Shown: piece by piece, positions 20,851 through 32,230 of the stretch
How positions within the stretch are numbered: the stretch's first letter is position 1
How the letters are laid out: each line of letters starts with the position of its first letter
Assembly (NCBI GenBank): GCA_934047225.1
Contig: OW203984.1
Location: 2,489,201-2,553,200, forward strand
Length of the DNA stretch: 64,000 nucleotides
Reading direction: 5' to 3'
Source of the DNA: Ypsolopha sequella
Taxonomy: Eukaryota > Arthropoda > Insecta > Lepidoptera > Ypsolophidae
Notes under the pieces: generated by a model
What the model was told of the DNA's origin: nothing
Databases searched by the model: none
What the model saw: the letters and a program-made list of their open reading frames with translations, nothing else
Position numbers and translations under genes: made by a program

Positions 20851-21101
20851 TACTTATGAATGAATAATGGTTGACTTGAATGAAGGAACCTCAGAATAAG
20901 GAACACCGTGCAATTCGTTCGTTTCATTCTACGCACAGGCTTTTGTTTGATTTAGTTGCAGGTTTTGTTCGAACCCCTAAAAAATACCCCATAAAAATCC
21001 TGCCCCTAAGAATCCCCCTTTTAACACTTCTACCCCCTAAATTTAGGGGTAAAACCCCTAAGTTATCAACACTGCGACCAGGCGGGCGACACGCTAATAG
21101 A

Positions 21102-21790
21102 CTAGTGTTGTGCATAAGGGCTATATTTTGCTAACGTGCTATAAGCTATGAGCTACTTTTAAATAGCGCGCTATTTTTTAGCTATATTATAACGTTATAT
21201 TTAACAATTACGGCCATAGTTTTAACGAATGAAAAAGCATGACTGTTGTTTTGTAACTTAAGCGACTTAAGCTTACTTGGGGTAGCAAAAAGGGCGTGAT
21301 TGCAAAAAAAAAAAACAGTATAAAGTTACTTCAATCAGTTATATACACTTAAAACTAACTATTTACAACACTAGACTTCTTAAAAGTTTTAGATCGGTAA
21401 CGGCATCATCATTTATTGTATGCATTATTACAAAAACTATTTTTATTTACTAAAAACACAATACCGCGCGTGAAATAAAAGTTACGTAATAGTTAAAATA
21501 AACAATAAATCCAAAAGTGACATAAAAGCGCGCGAAATATTGTTGCCATGCGCCGCGCCGTATCCGAATCGCGGGGCTTAGGTGCAGATGCAGGTGCAGG
21601 GCCAGTGACTTTTGACACGTGTCGGTCGCATAGCGTGACTTCCGGGATCCACTGCTGCTAAGCAAAGCGAACGATGTCAAACCTCGTTAAAAAATAGCTC
21701 AAAAAGGGATGGTTTCTAGCGCGCGCTATTCGTTAAAAGGAAATAGCGTGCTATTTTTATACGCTATACGTTATTTTACCACTACTATAA
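21102..21790. other. AT-rich stretch with repeated 'agcgcgctattttt' motifs
   Basis: 'actagtgttgtgcat' at 21101 and 'acaacactag' near 21374 are an inverted pair, and 'agcgcgctatttttta' occurs at about 21164 and again, altered, at 21717-21760. It may be a hAT-like remnant. Exact ends were not fixed. No gene. Confidence 0.35.
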
Positions 21791-21892
21791 TAGACTGCCA
21801 ACACCATAGACTTATGATATATACTCTACTAAATATCAATCACTATCGTCACGACTCGTCTTTCCGAAGTATAATGTACTTACGTACATGTT

Positions 21893-22087
21893 TAGGGGGG
21901 AGGGGTGGGGGGAGGGGGATATAATTCCCCCCTTCCAAGGGGGGGTACCGGAAATCAATAGTTTTTTTTTTTATAACTTTTTTCAAAATTAAAATTTTCC
22001 AGGTTATTTTAGGTAGGATAATATAACTCGAATATTAAGTATACGTATAATGGGAGGGGGATCACTGGGGGGGGGGGGGGGGGGGGT
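21893..22087 (+). other. G-rich tracts with quadruplex potential
   Basis: 'aggggggaggggtggggggaggggga' lies at about 21893-21918, and a run of about 19 consecutive G at about 22068-22086. C runs near 21926 and G runs near 21940 form a short hairpin. These can fold as G-quadruplexes and are error-prone in assemblies. Confidence 0.6.
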
Positions 22088-22169
22088 AAATGAAAATAGT
22101 TTCTTCAAAAAAATTCAAAACATAACCTCACTTTTTTTGTCTCTATTACTTTAAAGACCCAAAATTACT

Positions 22170-22420
22170 TCTGCAATTGCTTCGGCGTTGCGGAAAGTGC
22201 AGCCCCTTCGCCCTTGCGTAACAAAGCACAGTTACGGCAGGCGAGGGCTGCCCTGCCTCCACGCCTACGGCTTTTTATATACACTCTAGGGATAGTACCT
22301 ACAAGACTGTATAGATTCGGGGTGCCCTGATTCGGTTTTGGAACATATTCAACCTATTTTTTGCATGGAGTCGGGTGCTCTGATTCGGTTTTGCAACAGA
22401 TTCGACCTATGTATTTTTTC
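22170..22420. repeat. Dispersed repeat, 'ggctttttatatacactcta' family
   Basis: A second copy lies at 24190-24310: 'cggctttttatatacactct' followed by 'gactgtatagattcggggtg'. No coding potential is seen. Confidence 0.6.
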
Positions 22421-22699
22421 TATTTTTTTTATAATAATAGACGTTTATTTGTAGGCGGAAAAAACTCTCTGTCTTAATTAGTCGCAGGGGGTCAAAGCAG
22501 TTTCGCATTAAAAAATTAAGCACTTGCCGCTGCCCGAATTTCCCCGCGCCCCTGCTAGCTTCATAACCCGCGTCGAAGTTTGTATTCTGGTAGCGTCAAA
22601 GTCACGGGAGTAGAGGGATGCGTCTCTGCGCTCTTGAGCGGTGACCCCGTGCGAGTAATTACGTTACTTTTTTGAAAGAGGTGAGTTGTTTAGTTTAGT

Positions 22700-22985
22700 T
22701 TAGTCGGTTGGTGATCATTGAACCTGTTCCTGGTCCCTGGCCGGGTCTCCGGTATGGGTTCGGGCGGTTGATTGGATTTCACCTTGTATAATAATATTTT
22801 ACCTATAATTTTAATCGTATATATATTGCTACATAAATTAAAAAAACATTTAATCTAAGTAGTTCATGTACATTTATTATTTTATTACATATATTTTTAT
22901 AAGATTAAAATTTGACTTGTGAAACGTGTATTATATATACCTACTTTGCAAAATAAACTTTTTGAATTGAATTTTGAATTTTATG
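22700..22985 (+). repeat. Retroposon tail, copy 1 of an inverted pair
   Basis: 'ttggtgatcattgaacctg' through 'ctttgcaaaataaacttttt' with a 'gaattgaattttgaatttt' tail. The inverted copy is 30938-31207. The one-sided A/T-rich end suggests a SINE or LINE 3' end. Confidence 0.75.
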
Positions 22986-23462
22986 TATTTTTCTTGTGTA
23001 TTATTAATTCGATTTGTATTATTATATGTCCAGTGTGTAAATTTATTTTATAAATATGTTTTTTACAGCTTGATAAAATGAAATTATTCAAATACTTCTA
23101 AAGTTTTAACTTTGATCTTAGTATAAGTACAAATTGATAATTTTTGATAATAATTTTAATTTAGCTAGTTTTTGTTTGATTGGATATTTAGTTCATGTTG
23201 TTTCCTTTTAAATATAATAGAATTAATAAAGCACTTTAATAATAATAAAGTTTTATTTACTTATATATTTCATAAATAATAAAAATTATTCCTACAATTT
23301 GGGGTCACCTGTGACCCCATGCGAGTAATTATGTAATTTTCTTAGTGCGACTAATTAAGGGTTAAATAAAAATAAACATTGAAAAAATTAAATTTAACAG
23401 TTTCAATTTAACCTAAAAAGCTTACTTAAAAATAAAAGATAATCGTTTTATCTACACTTAGA

Positions 23463-24110
23463 TATCATATTTCTGCAATATTAATGATTTTAACTTATTT
23501 TTGAATACAGCACGGGTTACATTACATTCTGAGAAGACAACAGGCAAGGCATTAAATATTTATCTGTTCTTTGACCATAATAGTTTTTGAATTTATAAAT
23601 CTGGAAGGCATTTCTGGCGGCTTTTCTAGTGTAATATCTGTGATTCACAGGATTCTTGTACTGAATATCAGGACCAAAATTTTCATTTGCTATCAAAAAT
23701 CTTACTTTTTCATGTACAGGGATTATTTTACAGATATTAAATAGTTTATTATAGTTACTTTTACATTTATTCTTTGTATTTTTGTCTACCAATAACTTAA
23801 GAAATCTAATTTGTAAACATTTTATTTCATCTAAGTATGTCTTGAAAGTTCGACCGTAGCTAGACAAGCCGTAAGCCGGCTTGTCTAGCCGTATGATATC
23901 AATGACTCAACCAGGGTATGATAGATAGCAAACAATAAAGATCGATCTTCTGCAGGTAGTAAAACTTACCCAATACGCATCTTAATTTTTTACAGACATC
24001 TTTTACGTGACTCTTCCAATTCATGTTTTTGTTAATTGTTAAACCTAGATATTTCTACTTATCAACAAACTCCAAGCTATAACATCGACAATCACGTTTA
24101 ATATTATGCA
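23463..24110 (-). pseudogene. LINE reverse transcriptase C-terminus, degenerate
   Basis: The minus strand gives pieces of a Jockey/CR1-like ORF2: a 'FVDK.KYLGLTINKNMNWKS' stretch near 24060-24000, 'HVKDVCKKLRCVLGK' next, and an open 116-codon piece at 23517-23867 (GRTFKTYLDEIKCLQIRFLK...). Stops and frame shifts separate them. The family identity is by pattern only. Confidence 0.75.
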
Positions 24111-24189
24111 AGCAATCGTACGTGTGTCCTACAATTTTTATATCATTGAATCACTAATCAACACCAATACCACAAAAAGGCAACCTATT

Positions 24190-24310
24190 ACTTTTAGTAA
24201 GCTAAAAAAAAAGCTCCCTCCCTTCCTTTCGCGCCTTCGGCTTTTTATATACACTCTAGGGGTAGTAGCCAACAGACTGTATAGAGTCGGGGTGTGCTAA
24301 GTCGGTCTTG
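24190..24310. repeat. Dispersed repeat, 'ggctttttatatacactcta' family, copy 2
   Basis: Direct repeat of part of 22240-22370. Confidence 0.6.
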
Positions 24311-24710
24311 CCCTTCTTCTTAGCAAGACTAATCGAAAGGGCGGAGTTAGGCATATATTTACATTTCAATAATCATAAAACTTGTGGTAGAATAATTATT
24401 TTTGTTATTCTGCCGCTAGTGGCAGAATATATTATTTTGCTAAGCGGCCGCTGGTGGCAGACTAGACACTTTCTTTATGAACGGCTATCTGAAGCATGGG
24501 TGATGGATGATAGCACAAGATGCCGTCGTTAATGATATCATCTATGACGTCATAGCGACCATTGTAGGGCTATCGTTATTACGCTAACACTGACTCGGAA
24601 TGACCGTTGACGCGATAAAACCGATTATGTCGTCATTCGAAACGCGGCGCGTTCAACGCGCTATAAACTTTAAAATTTAAACTGTCATCAAAGTGAATTT
24701 AGGTAGGTAC

Positions 24711-24877
24711 TAAAGCCGATTCTGAAGGCTTTAATTTTGGTTATAGTGCTGTCAAAACTAAAGTTTTTCGATACAAAGTAATCCTTAAGAGTTAGGATTA
24801 GAAGCTAAATTTCTTTAGAAAATTTTAAGCTTTGACAGCACTAAAACTAAAATTAAAGCCTTCAGAATTGGCTTTAT
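24711..24877. mobile_element. MITE, 'agccgattctgaagg' family, copy 3
   Basis: The most regular copy of the three: TAAAGCCGATTCTGAAGGCT at one end, AGCCTTCAGAATTGGCTTTA at the other, with arms of about 45 bp. Confidence 0.85.
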
Positions 24878-25451
24878 TACATTTCTGAACTGTTCGTTCG
24901 TTTTTGTTCAGGTTCACGGGTTGTGTTAAAGGAGTAAAATTCACTTTGACAGCGACCAAACTAAGTTATGCTTGATATAAGTGTTATTCCTAGAATAAAT
25001 CGAGATATACTCTGGAGTAAACCTATATGAAGTTCTGCCAACTATGTACTAATCTCGGGTTACCTTCGCACTACAGACTATTCCACAACCAATTTTTTTT
25101 TTAAATCTTGGATTAACTTTTCATAACTTGAACTTTGGCACTAGTTTCATTGTTATACGATAATAATTGACGAAGTTAGAGAAGTTTAAAGTTCATAACT
25201 TTAATGCGCGGGAATAAACGATAGCTCCCTGGAGCCGCCCTGAGAGTGACGTCACACTACTTGTCCCAAGCTTGTGCCTGCGTTTGTACACAGGGAAACT
25301 ACTACACAGCACCCGGAATGAGCAGTCCGTAACAATGTTTCTATCTAAGCAACAGTCTTATAAATATTGCGTTGTTCCAAAATGTTAATCAACAACGATA
25401 TTTACACCTAAAAAAATATTTTTCAATTGGTAGTCGTCAGGTGATAATTTT

Positions 25452-26473
25452 TAGAGATGAAACGGATAGTGATTTGGCCGGATACCGGATATCCGGCGAG
25501 GCACTAGGCCGGATAGCCGGATATCCGGCTCAAGATATGCGTTTCGCACTAATTGAGCAAGTCTAAACATTACGCACCAAGGTGCGTGCGGGTGCAACTG
25601 GGCGAGATTATTTGTATATTTTCTAAATCACAATCACAATCATACAAATGCTGTGGGTCTACCGCGTAATTCTCATTTTCATCAACATCAACTTGAGATT
25701 GAAATTTGCCGTGCATGCGACGACGCCCACCTAACATGCCATCTCTTTTGCACGCGTTGAATTTCGCATGCATTTGCTTGAAGTTGATACAAATGAGAAT
25801 TACGCGGTAGAGCCCCTTGTCTGCAAACGCGAAACAATTTCCGATCCTAACAAAATTCGTAAATATGTATCTTTTGTCTCCTTGCAGCGGTGTATACTGT
25901 ATATAAATGGACAGGTATATTTAAATGAAACCGCGTAATCTACTGTTCATACTGAACAAATTTCCCAAAGTAACATATTGAAAAAATAAATTAAACCTGC
26001 CAACCCAATGCCATTTCAAAATTCACAGTAGGTTTTAAAATGAGCAAGGAAACATGAAAATATTTTTTCATTTCCACAAGTATGTTTCTTTAGAAAAATT
26101 GTTCAGTATGATTCTTAGACCATGTGTTTTTTATTAAAAGATACCTGTTGAATTACATCCGGTATAATGTGAGAGCAAAAGAAGCTGGTGTAATGTATTA
26201 AGAAAAGCACAAACGTTAATTCCCAACAATTGCTGTACAGCTTGTCTTTATCTACCATAGCTCAACTTTTATTCACTTTATGTATTAGAATTTAGATTAT
26301 TGAATCATTGATACAATCAATTTATTTTGTGATTTAAACGACTTTTCGTATGCTGAGTTAAGTATCCGGTATCCGGCCGGATACTGGCTACTATCCGGCC
26401 GGATACCGGATACCAAAAATATGGCCGGATAGTCCGGATACCGGATAGTAACCGGATATCCGTTTCATCTCTA
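25452..26473. mobile_element. Non-autonomous hAT element, 'atccgg' family, copy 1
   Basis: The ends TAGAGATGAAACGGATA and TATCCGTTTCATCTCTA are flanked by ATAATTTT on both sides (25444-25451 and 26474-26481). Next to both ends are clusters of CCGGATA/TATCCGG motifs, probably transposase-binding sites. It is 1022 bp with no transposase. A truncated inverted relative lies at 54434-55148, and a more diverged one at about 51774-52650. Confidence 0.92.
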
Positions 26474-26618
26474 ATAATTTTGTCAATCCCTTTTTTAATG
26501 TCTTTTCTTGACATTAAAAGTTGGGTCATGAAGAGTCGGTTCAAAAAGCCCAACAGTCTCAAAGAAGTCAGATATTTGAGTATCTCAACATTAAATCGAA
26601 AATATTGTTTTTAGGGTT

Positions 26619-27355
26619 CCGTACCTAAAATGTACAAAAGGAACCTTTATGGTGAGACTCCGTTGTCCATCCGTCCGTATGTCACAGCCTCATAACTTTA
26701 GCACCGTTAAAGATGAATATGTGAAATTTGGCAAAAAATTGCATTAATTTGCCTACATATCACGGTGTAAAAAAGGATATGAAAAATTCGAAATTGTTCA
26801 AAATATTTCCAAAACAAAAGTAAGAAAAATAAAAATATTATCCTAAAAATACAACATGGTCATCAAATTGTAGATATTAAAAAGCTGATTGTAAATGTAT
26901 ATATTTTTACTATATTTACTGGCACTGGTTTCGAGAAATCTTTAAAAAAACACAAAAATATGTATGTCCTCCCCCCTTATCTCCGAAACTGGTAGACCGA
27001 AAAATATAAAAAAAAATGTCGATTATAGATCATAACTGGAAAATTATAGCGATTAAAAAAAATTGAGCACTTTCGATAAAAGCAAAAATTTCGATTTCTC
27101 GAAACCAGTGTCAGTAAATATATTAAAAGTATATTTTTTTACAATCAGCCTTTTAATACCTACTACAATTTGATTCCCATATTGTATTTTTAGGCTAATA
27201 TTTTTTATTTTTCTCACTTTTGTTTTGGAAGTATTTTGAATAATTTCAAATTTTTCATATTTTTTTTTACACCCTAACATGTAGGCAAATTAATGCTATT
27301 TTTGTGCCAAATTTCATGTATTTATCTTTAACGGTGCTAAAGTTATGATGCTGAT
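26619..27355. repeat. Inverted duplication of the 'gggttccgt' repeat
   Basis: 'cataactttagcaccgttaa' at about 26690 and its reverse complement at about 27330-27350 bound arms of roughly 260 bp. The arms share 'aaatttggcaaaaa', 'ttaatttgcctacat' and 'aaaacaaaagt' with opposite direction. The spacer is about 130 bp. Related to 16700-17430. Confidence 0.75.
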
Positions 27356-28080
27356 GCTGGGGCACCTGCGTGGTACGTATTGTGTACTTCTGTTCTCAGA
27401 TGAAAGCTGCAAGCCCAACAAAATATCTCCATTGCCAAGGATTGCCAAGGACACGGGGGTTCTAATTCTAAATTCTAAATTCGTAGTGGGTGCGATGAGT
27501 CCTGCACTGATGCTCGACAATCGTGCATATTGGCGACTTCCCCCCGGTCGTCAGCCCAGCCAAGACAGCTCCTTGAAGTAGAGCCGAACAGCTTCAGCAT
27601 TCTGACACATAAACTGGTCCGAGAATGAGTTCGTGTGCTGACTGGTGCGGTCGCTATTTTATCGCACCGAGCACAGCGCACACCATCACCTGCGAGATCT
27701 CGCCCCAACATACGACCGTTCTCCAACAGGACGCTACTACCCGAGGGAGCTGCTAAGCGACTTTTCGGCTAGCAACTCCGAAGAAGACGAAAATCGAGAC
27801 TGAAGACGGACTGGGCTGCTGGTGACGTTACCACCGGCAGTCATGAAGACGGACTGGACTGTCGGTGGTATTTCCACCGGTGACCCTGAAGACTCGTCTC
27901 GAACAAGGTGCCAACCATAATACTGGCGGACCCCTGGACCTACGGGTTGGTGCCCGTGGAGAAGATGCCTGGGCAATGATGAATATCGACCCCAACTGCT
28001 CCCGTCTAGCACGTCTCATAAGGCCTGAGGTCCGTGCTTACATCAAGACTCCCACTCCCGGACCAAGATGATGATATACA
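27356..28080. other. GC-rich block of unknown nature
   Basis: Clearly richer in G+C than its surroundings, with short frames on both strands (for example 27865-28071, plus), none of which I recognise. A near-duplicate 'gaagacggactgg' motif with 'ggtg.cgttaccaccgg'/'ggtggtatttccaccgg' occurs at about 27801 and 27846. It may be an eroded coding fragment of a mobile element. Confidence 0.35.
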
Positions 28081-28269
28081 TACGTAGGTACAAGAACGGC
28101 GCCTGCGTAGTACTGGTAGTAAGTCTTGGCCTCCGTGACTAACCGGAAAATACTCCAGGCGCAAGAGAACGTTGCCCTGCGTGCACTAAACGGCGTACAT
28201 TACCTGACACGAAACAACAATAGCCACGGACCTGGAGGCTCAGAGTGTTGAAGAATTCGCGAAATATCA

Positions 28270-28424
28270 TATAATAAAATATAGTGACTTGGCAATCGCA
28301 GAGCACAAATAAAGCGCTGATGCGTAGAAATATCTTCTCAAATCGCTAATGAATTGGTATTAGGTAGATACGAGTATGTTGTATATGTTGCTGTGCGATT
28401 GCGAAGTCACTATATTTTATTATA
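28270..28424. mobile_element. MITE with 'tataataaaatatagtgac' ends
   Basis: The left arm TATAATAAAATATAGTGACT is mirrored by the right arm AGTCACTATATTTTATTATA. Arms are about 31 bp, 155 bp in all. Confidence 0.8.
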
Positions 28425-28429
28425 GAAAT

Positions 28430-29900
28430 AAAGATGACTAATATTAATACAGACACTTAATGTTCGTAGTAACTAATTAGGAAACAATTAATGATAAATT
28501 TGTTAAATAGGTGCTCCCATACTAACTAAAATGAAAATGGGCTTCCATACTAACTAAAATAAAAGACTTGGTTTTACATAAGATCTCACAACTTTTTACG
28601 GTGGAAGGATTGCGTTGCGAGACTTGACATTTTTGTACATTTTATGTTTTTGATGGGATTACTTTTACAGGAACATATTTATAAACCTTGAAAACTATTA
28701 GAGCCAACTTCATATATAACTCATATAAATAAATAATATGAATACATTTATATAAATAAATAAATAAACAATAAATAATGATATACTTAAATAAACAAGT
28801 GCTTTTTTACGAAACGAACGAAGTTCTCCATTGCAAGTTATATGTGACTGCTTCAACTATGAACAGTTTAGTATGAGCAGTAGAATATGTGGTTAAAGTT
28901 TTGAAGCACGCCGCATATAAACCTTGTATAACACAAATAAAAGTGTTACCGTCAAGATTATACCTACCATCTTTTGTTTGAGTTGAATGTCTCTTAATTA
29001 TATTAACTGTTTTTATTTTATTATTCCATTGATGCTGACTAAAATTTGTTGAAATATATATGGTTTATTAGATTATACATAATATTCAGATTTAAAGAAA
29101 AATAAGTTTAAAAAATAATTCATTTACTTTTTTGACAAAATAAAAGTTATTTGGGTGATATTTGTATACAGACAAGGCATCTAGAACAAAAGAGTTCAAC
29201 GGGCGCGTGCTAGTCGTACATACACTTATTAGCTATATGAGGAGCTATTAAAACAATACTTTATATTTATTTACTTAAATAACTTTATATTTGTTTAACA
29301 AGATTAAATGTAACGCACTCGTAAGCGATTATTTATTTATTTATTTACTTACTTATTTATTAAATAAGGTACATCAGCAGCAGACAAATTAAATATTCTT
29401 TACATATTAAATATTCAAAATAAAAATTCTAATTAATATTCTTAGTTAAATATAAAAAGATCATCATACGATTATGACAGGAGCAAAAATTAATTAAGTT
29501 AACTAGTATTATAACACTAATTAAATCCTTTGATTATTAATAATCATTATAGGAAAAACCAAGTTTAATTACGTAAATGAATAAAAACAGATTTTATAAC
29601 ATAACGAATCATGAACATTCTGTTCTTAATTTTACGAAAAATCTTATTATTATTATTAAAAATTCTTTATTGCACTAATCAAAAACGTGTACGTAAGCGA
29701 GCTTAATGCTAGTTAGCATTTTCTTCCAGATAACCTTTGGCGATGTGGAACTTGTCAAGGGTATAGTGTTTCGATGAGAGAACAGTTTTATGAATTTATT
29801 TTGAGTAAAAATATTATAAAATACAAAAATAGGTAACTTTTAGGTAATCAAATACATATACTACCTCTATATGCTAATACCACATGCACTGATACATATA
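28430..29900. other. AT-rich stretch without a recognised gene
   Basis: Contains a short direct duplication of 'ccatactaactaaaat' at about 28508 and 28545, and an 'attt' microsatellite at about 29330-29365. Nothing coding is seen. Confidence 0.5.
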
Positions 29901-29977
29901 AATATATAAACACAAATAGTATTTATGAGAGGTTAAGACTCAATATTAAACAAACCTTAAACACATATTTTTGTTTA

Positions 29978-30310
29978 CTAAAGTTGACCCAACAGTTTGT
30001 TACGTAGTTCAAGGTAATGTTGATATACCTTGTTGTTAAGAGTGGTCACCAACGTAGCCTCGCGTATATAAAGTGGAAGATTATTCCAAAGTCGAATTGC
30101 TGACACAATAAAGGAATTGGAATTCATTTGAGTAGAATGTTCTGGAGTACGGAGAAGCAGTGCTTTATTTGGACGTAGAAGTGGTCCAAGGGAAACTAAG
30201 AGTATAAAACGATCCTTAAGATAGGGAGGAGAACAAGAGTTATTCAAAATACTATAAAGAAAAGCAAGGATGTGGGCATTTCTACGGAACTTGATATTAT
30301 GGGTACTTTC
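29978..30310 (-). pseudogene. LINE ORF2 C-terminal end, degenerate
   Basis: The minus strand reads FRRNAHILAFLYSILNNS, then ...YLKDRFILLVSLGPLLRPNK and SFIVSAIRLWNNLPLYIREA, the usual C-terminal motif set of Jockey/CR1-like ORF2. It continues, after a roughly 430-bp insertion, at 30735-30930. Confidence 0.8.
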
Positions 30311-30735
30311 TAAAGCCTACTCCTCGTTTATGGCCAAACCAAAAATAATGAAAAAATGTATTATGAATAATCAACTCTTAGACAACATATGCAACAGTTT
30401 TCTTTTTCATACCACCAAAACTTCTACATGAATATTTTTTTTTACTGAATGGTGTTTTTTGACTTCAAATTCCCTACTGCTCCTGAGTTGCTTGGCCAAT
30501 TGAATTCATCTATGCTTTGATAAATAGATAAACTTTATAGCTATCAACATAACATAAGATTATTCAATCGAGTAATCACGTCCAAGTGAAAAGTATAATT
30601 TTCCCCTATTTCACTCTATCAAGGACGCAGCGAGCGTCGTAACAGCCATTATGCATTGCGCGCTGATATGAACGTTATTTCAATGTCGTTTCCGTTGATA
30701 TTTGTAGTGACAAATATCGAGCTGCTAATTTGGCG
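30311..30735. other. Insertion splitting a LINE relic, nature unknown
   Basis: Separates the two coding pieces at 29978-30310 and 30735-30930. A small hairpin 'gatatttgtagtgacaaatatc' lies at its right end. No target duplication was fixed. Confidence 0.4.
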
Positions 30736-30935
30736 ATGGTAATCGCCTTAAGCCCACCTAATTCAGAGCGAGAATGTGAGATTTGATCGTACTTTTGAAG
30801 ACCAAAGATATAGCGAATACAGAGATTGAGAAGACGGTCCAGTTTGTTTAATAATTTTACAGTTAAGTCGGGAAAGCAGAAATTAGTGTAACCTTAGCGG
30901 AGTATGGTAAGGACTGTTTGCTCAGTGGTAAGAAC
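30735..30935 (-). pseudogene. LINE ORF2 fragment, upstream part of the relic
   Basis: The minus strand reads FPDLTVKLLNKLDRLLNLCI, then RYIFGLQKYDQISHSRSELG, the region just before the C-terminus in Jockey/CR1-like ORF2. It joins to 29978-30310. Confidence 0.75.
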
Positions 30936-30937
30936 TT

Positions 30938-31207
30938 TCAAAATTCAAATTCAAAATTCAAAAAGTTTATTTTGCAAAGTAGGTATATATAATACACGTT
31001 TCACAAGTCAAATTTTAATCTTATAAATAATAAATGTACATGAACTACTTAGATTAAATGTTTATTTAATTTATGTAGCAATATATATACGATTAAAATT
31101 ATAGGTAAAATATTATTATACAAGGTGAAATCCAATCAAACGCCCAAACCCATACCGGAGACCCGGCCAGGGACCAGGAACAAGGTTCAATGATCACCAA
31201 CCCAACC
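30938..31207 (-). repeat. Retroposon tail, copy 2 of an inverted pair
   Basis: Inverted copy of 22700-22985. Confidence 0.75.
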
Positions 31208-31228
31208 CCTTTTGCAGACGCTTTAAGG

Positions 31229-31509
31229 TAAGGGTCTTCAACCCGCGGCCTTTGGGCCGCCTTGCGGCCCTCAGAGACTAGAAGAGATATTCGTTTGGAA
31301 TGTATGCGCCTCATTCGTTCTGTTACAAAATAAAAGCAGATATCGACAATCTGGTTAAAAAGAAACAAGTTCAATCTTGTAGTTTTTAAACAAATAAAGA
31401 ATTTCAATTCATTTGTTTGTTATTTAATGTTCACGTGCTGCAATGTGGCCCTCCGACGGACGTGGACCAAATTTTTGGCCCTCGAGCTAAAAAAGGTTGA
31501 AGACTCCTG
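31229..31509. mobile_element. hAT MITE with 8-bp target duplication
   Basis: The ends TAAGGGTCTTCAACC and GGTTGAAGACTCCTG are flanked by CTTTAAGG at 31221-31228 and 31510-31517. It is 281 bp, with 'gcggcc'/'ggccctc' rich arms. The left terminal bases have mutated from the usual CA. Confidence 0.88.
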
Positions 31510-31517
31510 CTTTAAGG

Positions 31518-31920
31518 CGATATGCGAAAAAAATACTTTTTTCTTTTCATGAAATACAGGGAAAATTATAATCAGTTTCTGGTATATGCATCTTGACTAT
31601 ATAATCTACAGTGATTTGAAATTGGAAAACATGTTTGGATAAATTTTCCTCGATAGAAATAATTGTTGAAATGAGGTCTTCAAACACACTTTTTCTCCTC
31701 GTTTGACGAATAAAAAACATATACAGAACTCAAACATATTTTATTACGTCTGTTTCAACAATATCTAGAGATTTGATATTTGAAATTTTGCTAGCTATTT
31801 TAGTTTTTTTATAAAAATTATAAAACTAACATTTTTCGCTTTCGCCCTGAATCCGCCCCGCTCGCACTGCGCGATTTTTCGCTTGAAGTGACAGTGACAA
31901 AAATTAAATTCACATAGCCT
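31518..31920. repeat. Dispersed repeat shared with 48896-49315, copy 1
   Basis: A direct copy, about 90 percent alike by eye, from 'atatgcgaaaaaaatac' to 'catagcctcttaa'. Both contain 'ggaaaacatgtttggataaa' and 'ctagctattttagttttttt'. It interrupts a LINE relic at its right end. Confidence 0.85.
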
Positions 31921-32230
31921 CTTAAGGAATGCATAGACGCAAATATCTTTTTACTTACTTCAGCAACATGATGATCCCAGCTCATATTGTTCTGAACGTG
32001 AAGCCCCAAGTTTTTTACCTCAACGCAGTAAGTTACTGAGATTCCATAAACTTTACTTGAGGCCTATCCACTAGCGCTCTGCTGCTCAAGATCATAACCT
32101 GCGTTTTTGCTGGATTTACAAGAAGCCCAAATTGTTCCGTCCATAGACAAATGGAATCAAGATGTGATGACATAAGTTGAATACCTAAGTGAAGTGAAGT
32201 ACACTTCACTGTCTTTATCAATTACTGCAC
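31921..32230 (-). pseudogene. LINE reverse transcriptase fragment, degenerate
   Basis: The minus strand shows '...CLWTEQFGLLVNPAKTQVMI', then after a break 'GLHVQNNMSWDHHVAEVSKK' and 'IFASMHSLR'. These are the conserved motifs downstream of the YADD box in Jockey-like LINEs. Confidence 0.8.

Larger units (their letters stand above)
19993..21074. mobile_element. Non-autonomous hAT element with 8-bp target duplication
   Basis: The ends are CAGTGTTG at 19993 and CAACACTG ending at 21074. CGACCAGG flanks both sides (19985-19992 and 21075-21082), the 8-bp duplication typical of hAT. The 1082-bp body lacks a transposase, has C-rich 'accccta' strings near both ends, and carries two nested palindromes. 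It sits about 265 bp upstream of the BCKDHB start codon. Confidence 0.9.

Noticed and set aside
31511..31920. TTAA-flanked piggyBac-like insertion ('ttaaggcg...cctcttaa')
   Set aside because: The left TTAA belongs to the target duplication of the neighbouring hAT MITE, and the second copy at 48.9 kb has no TTAA on its left.
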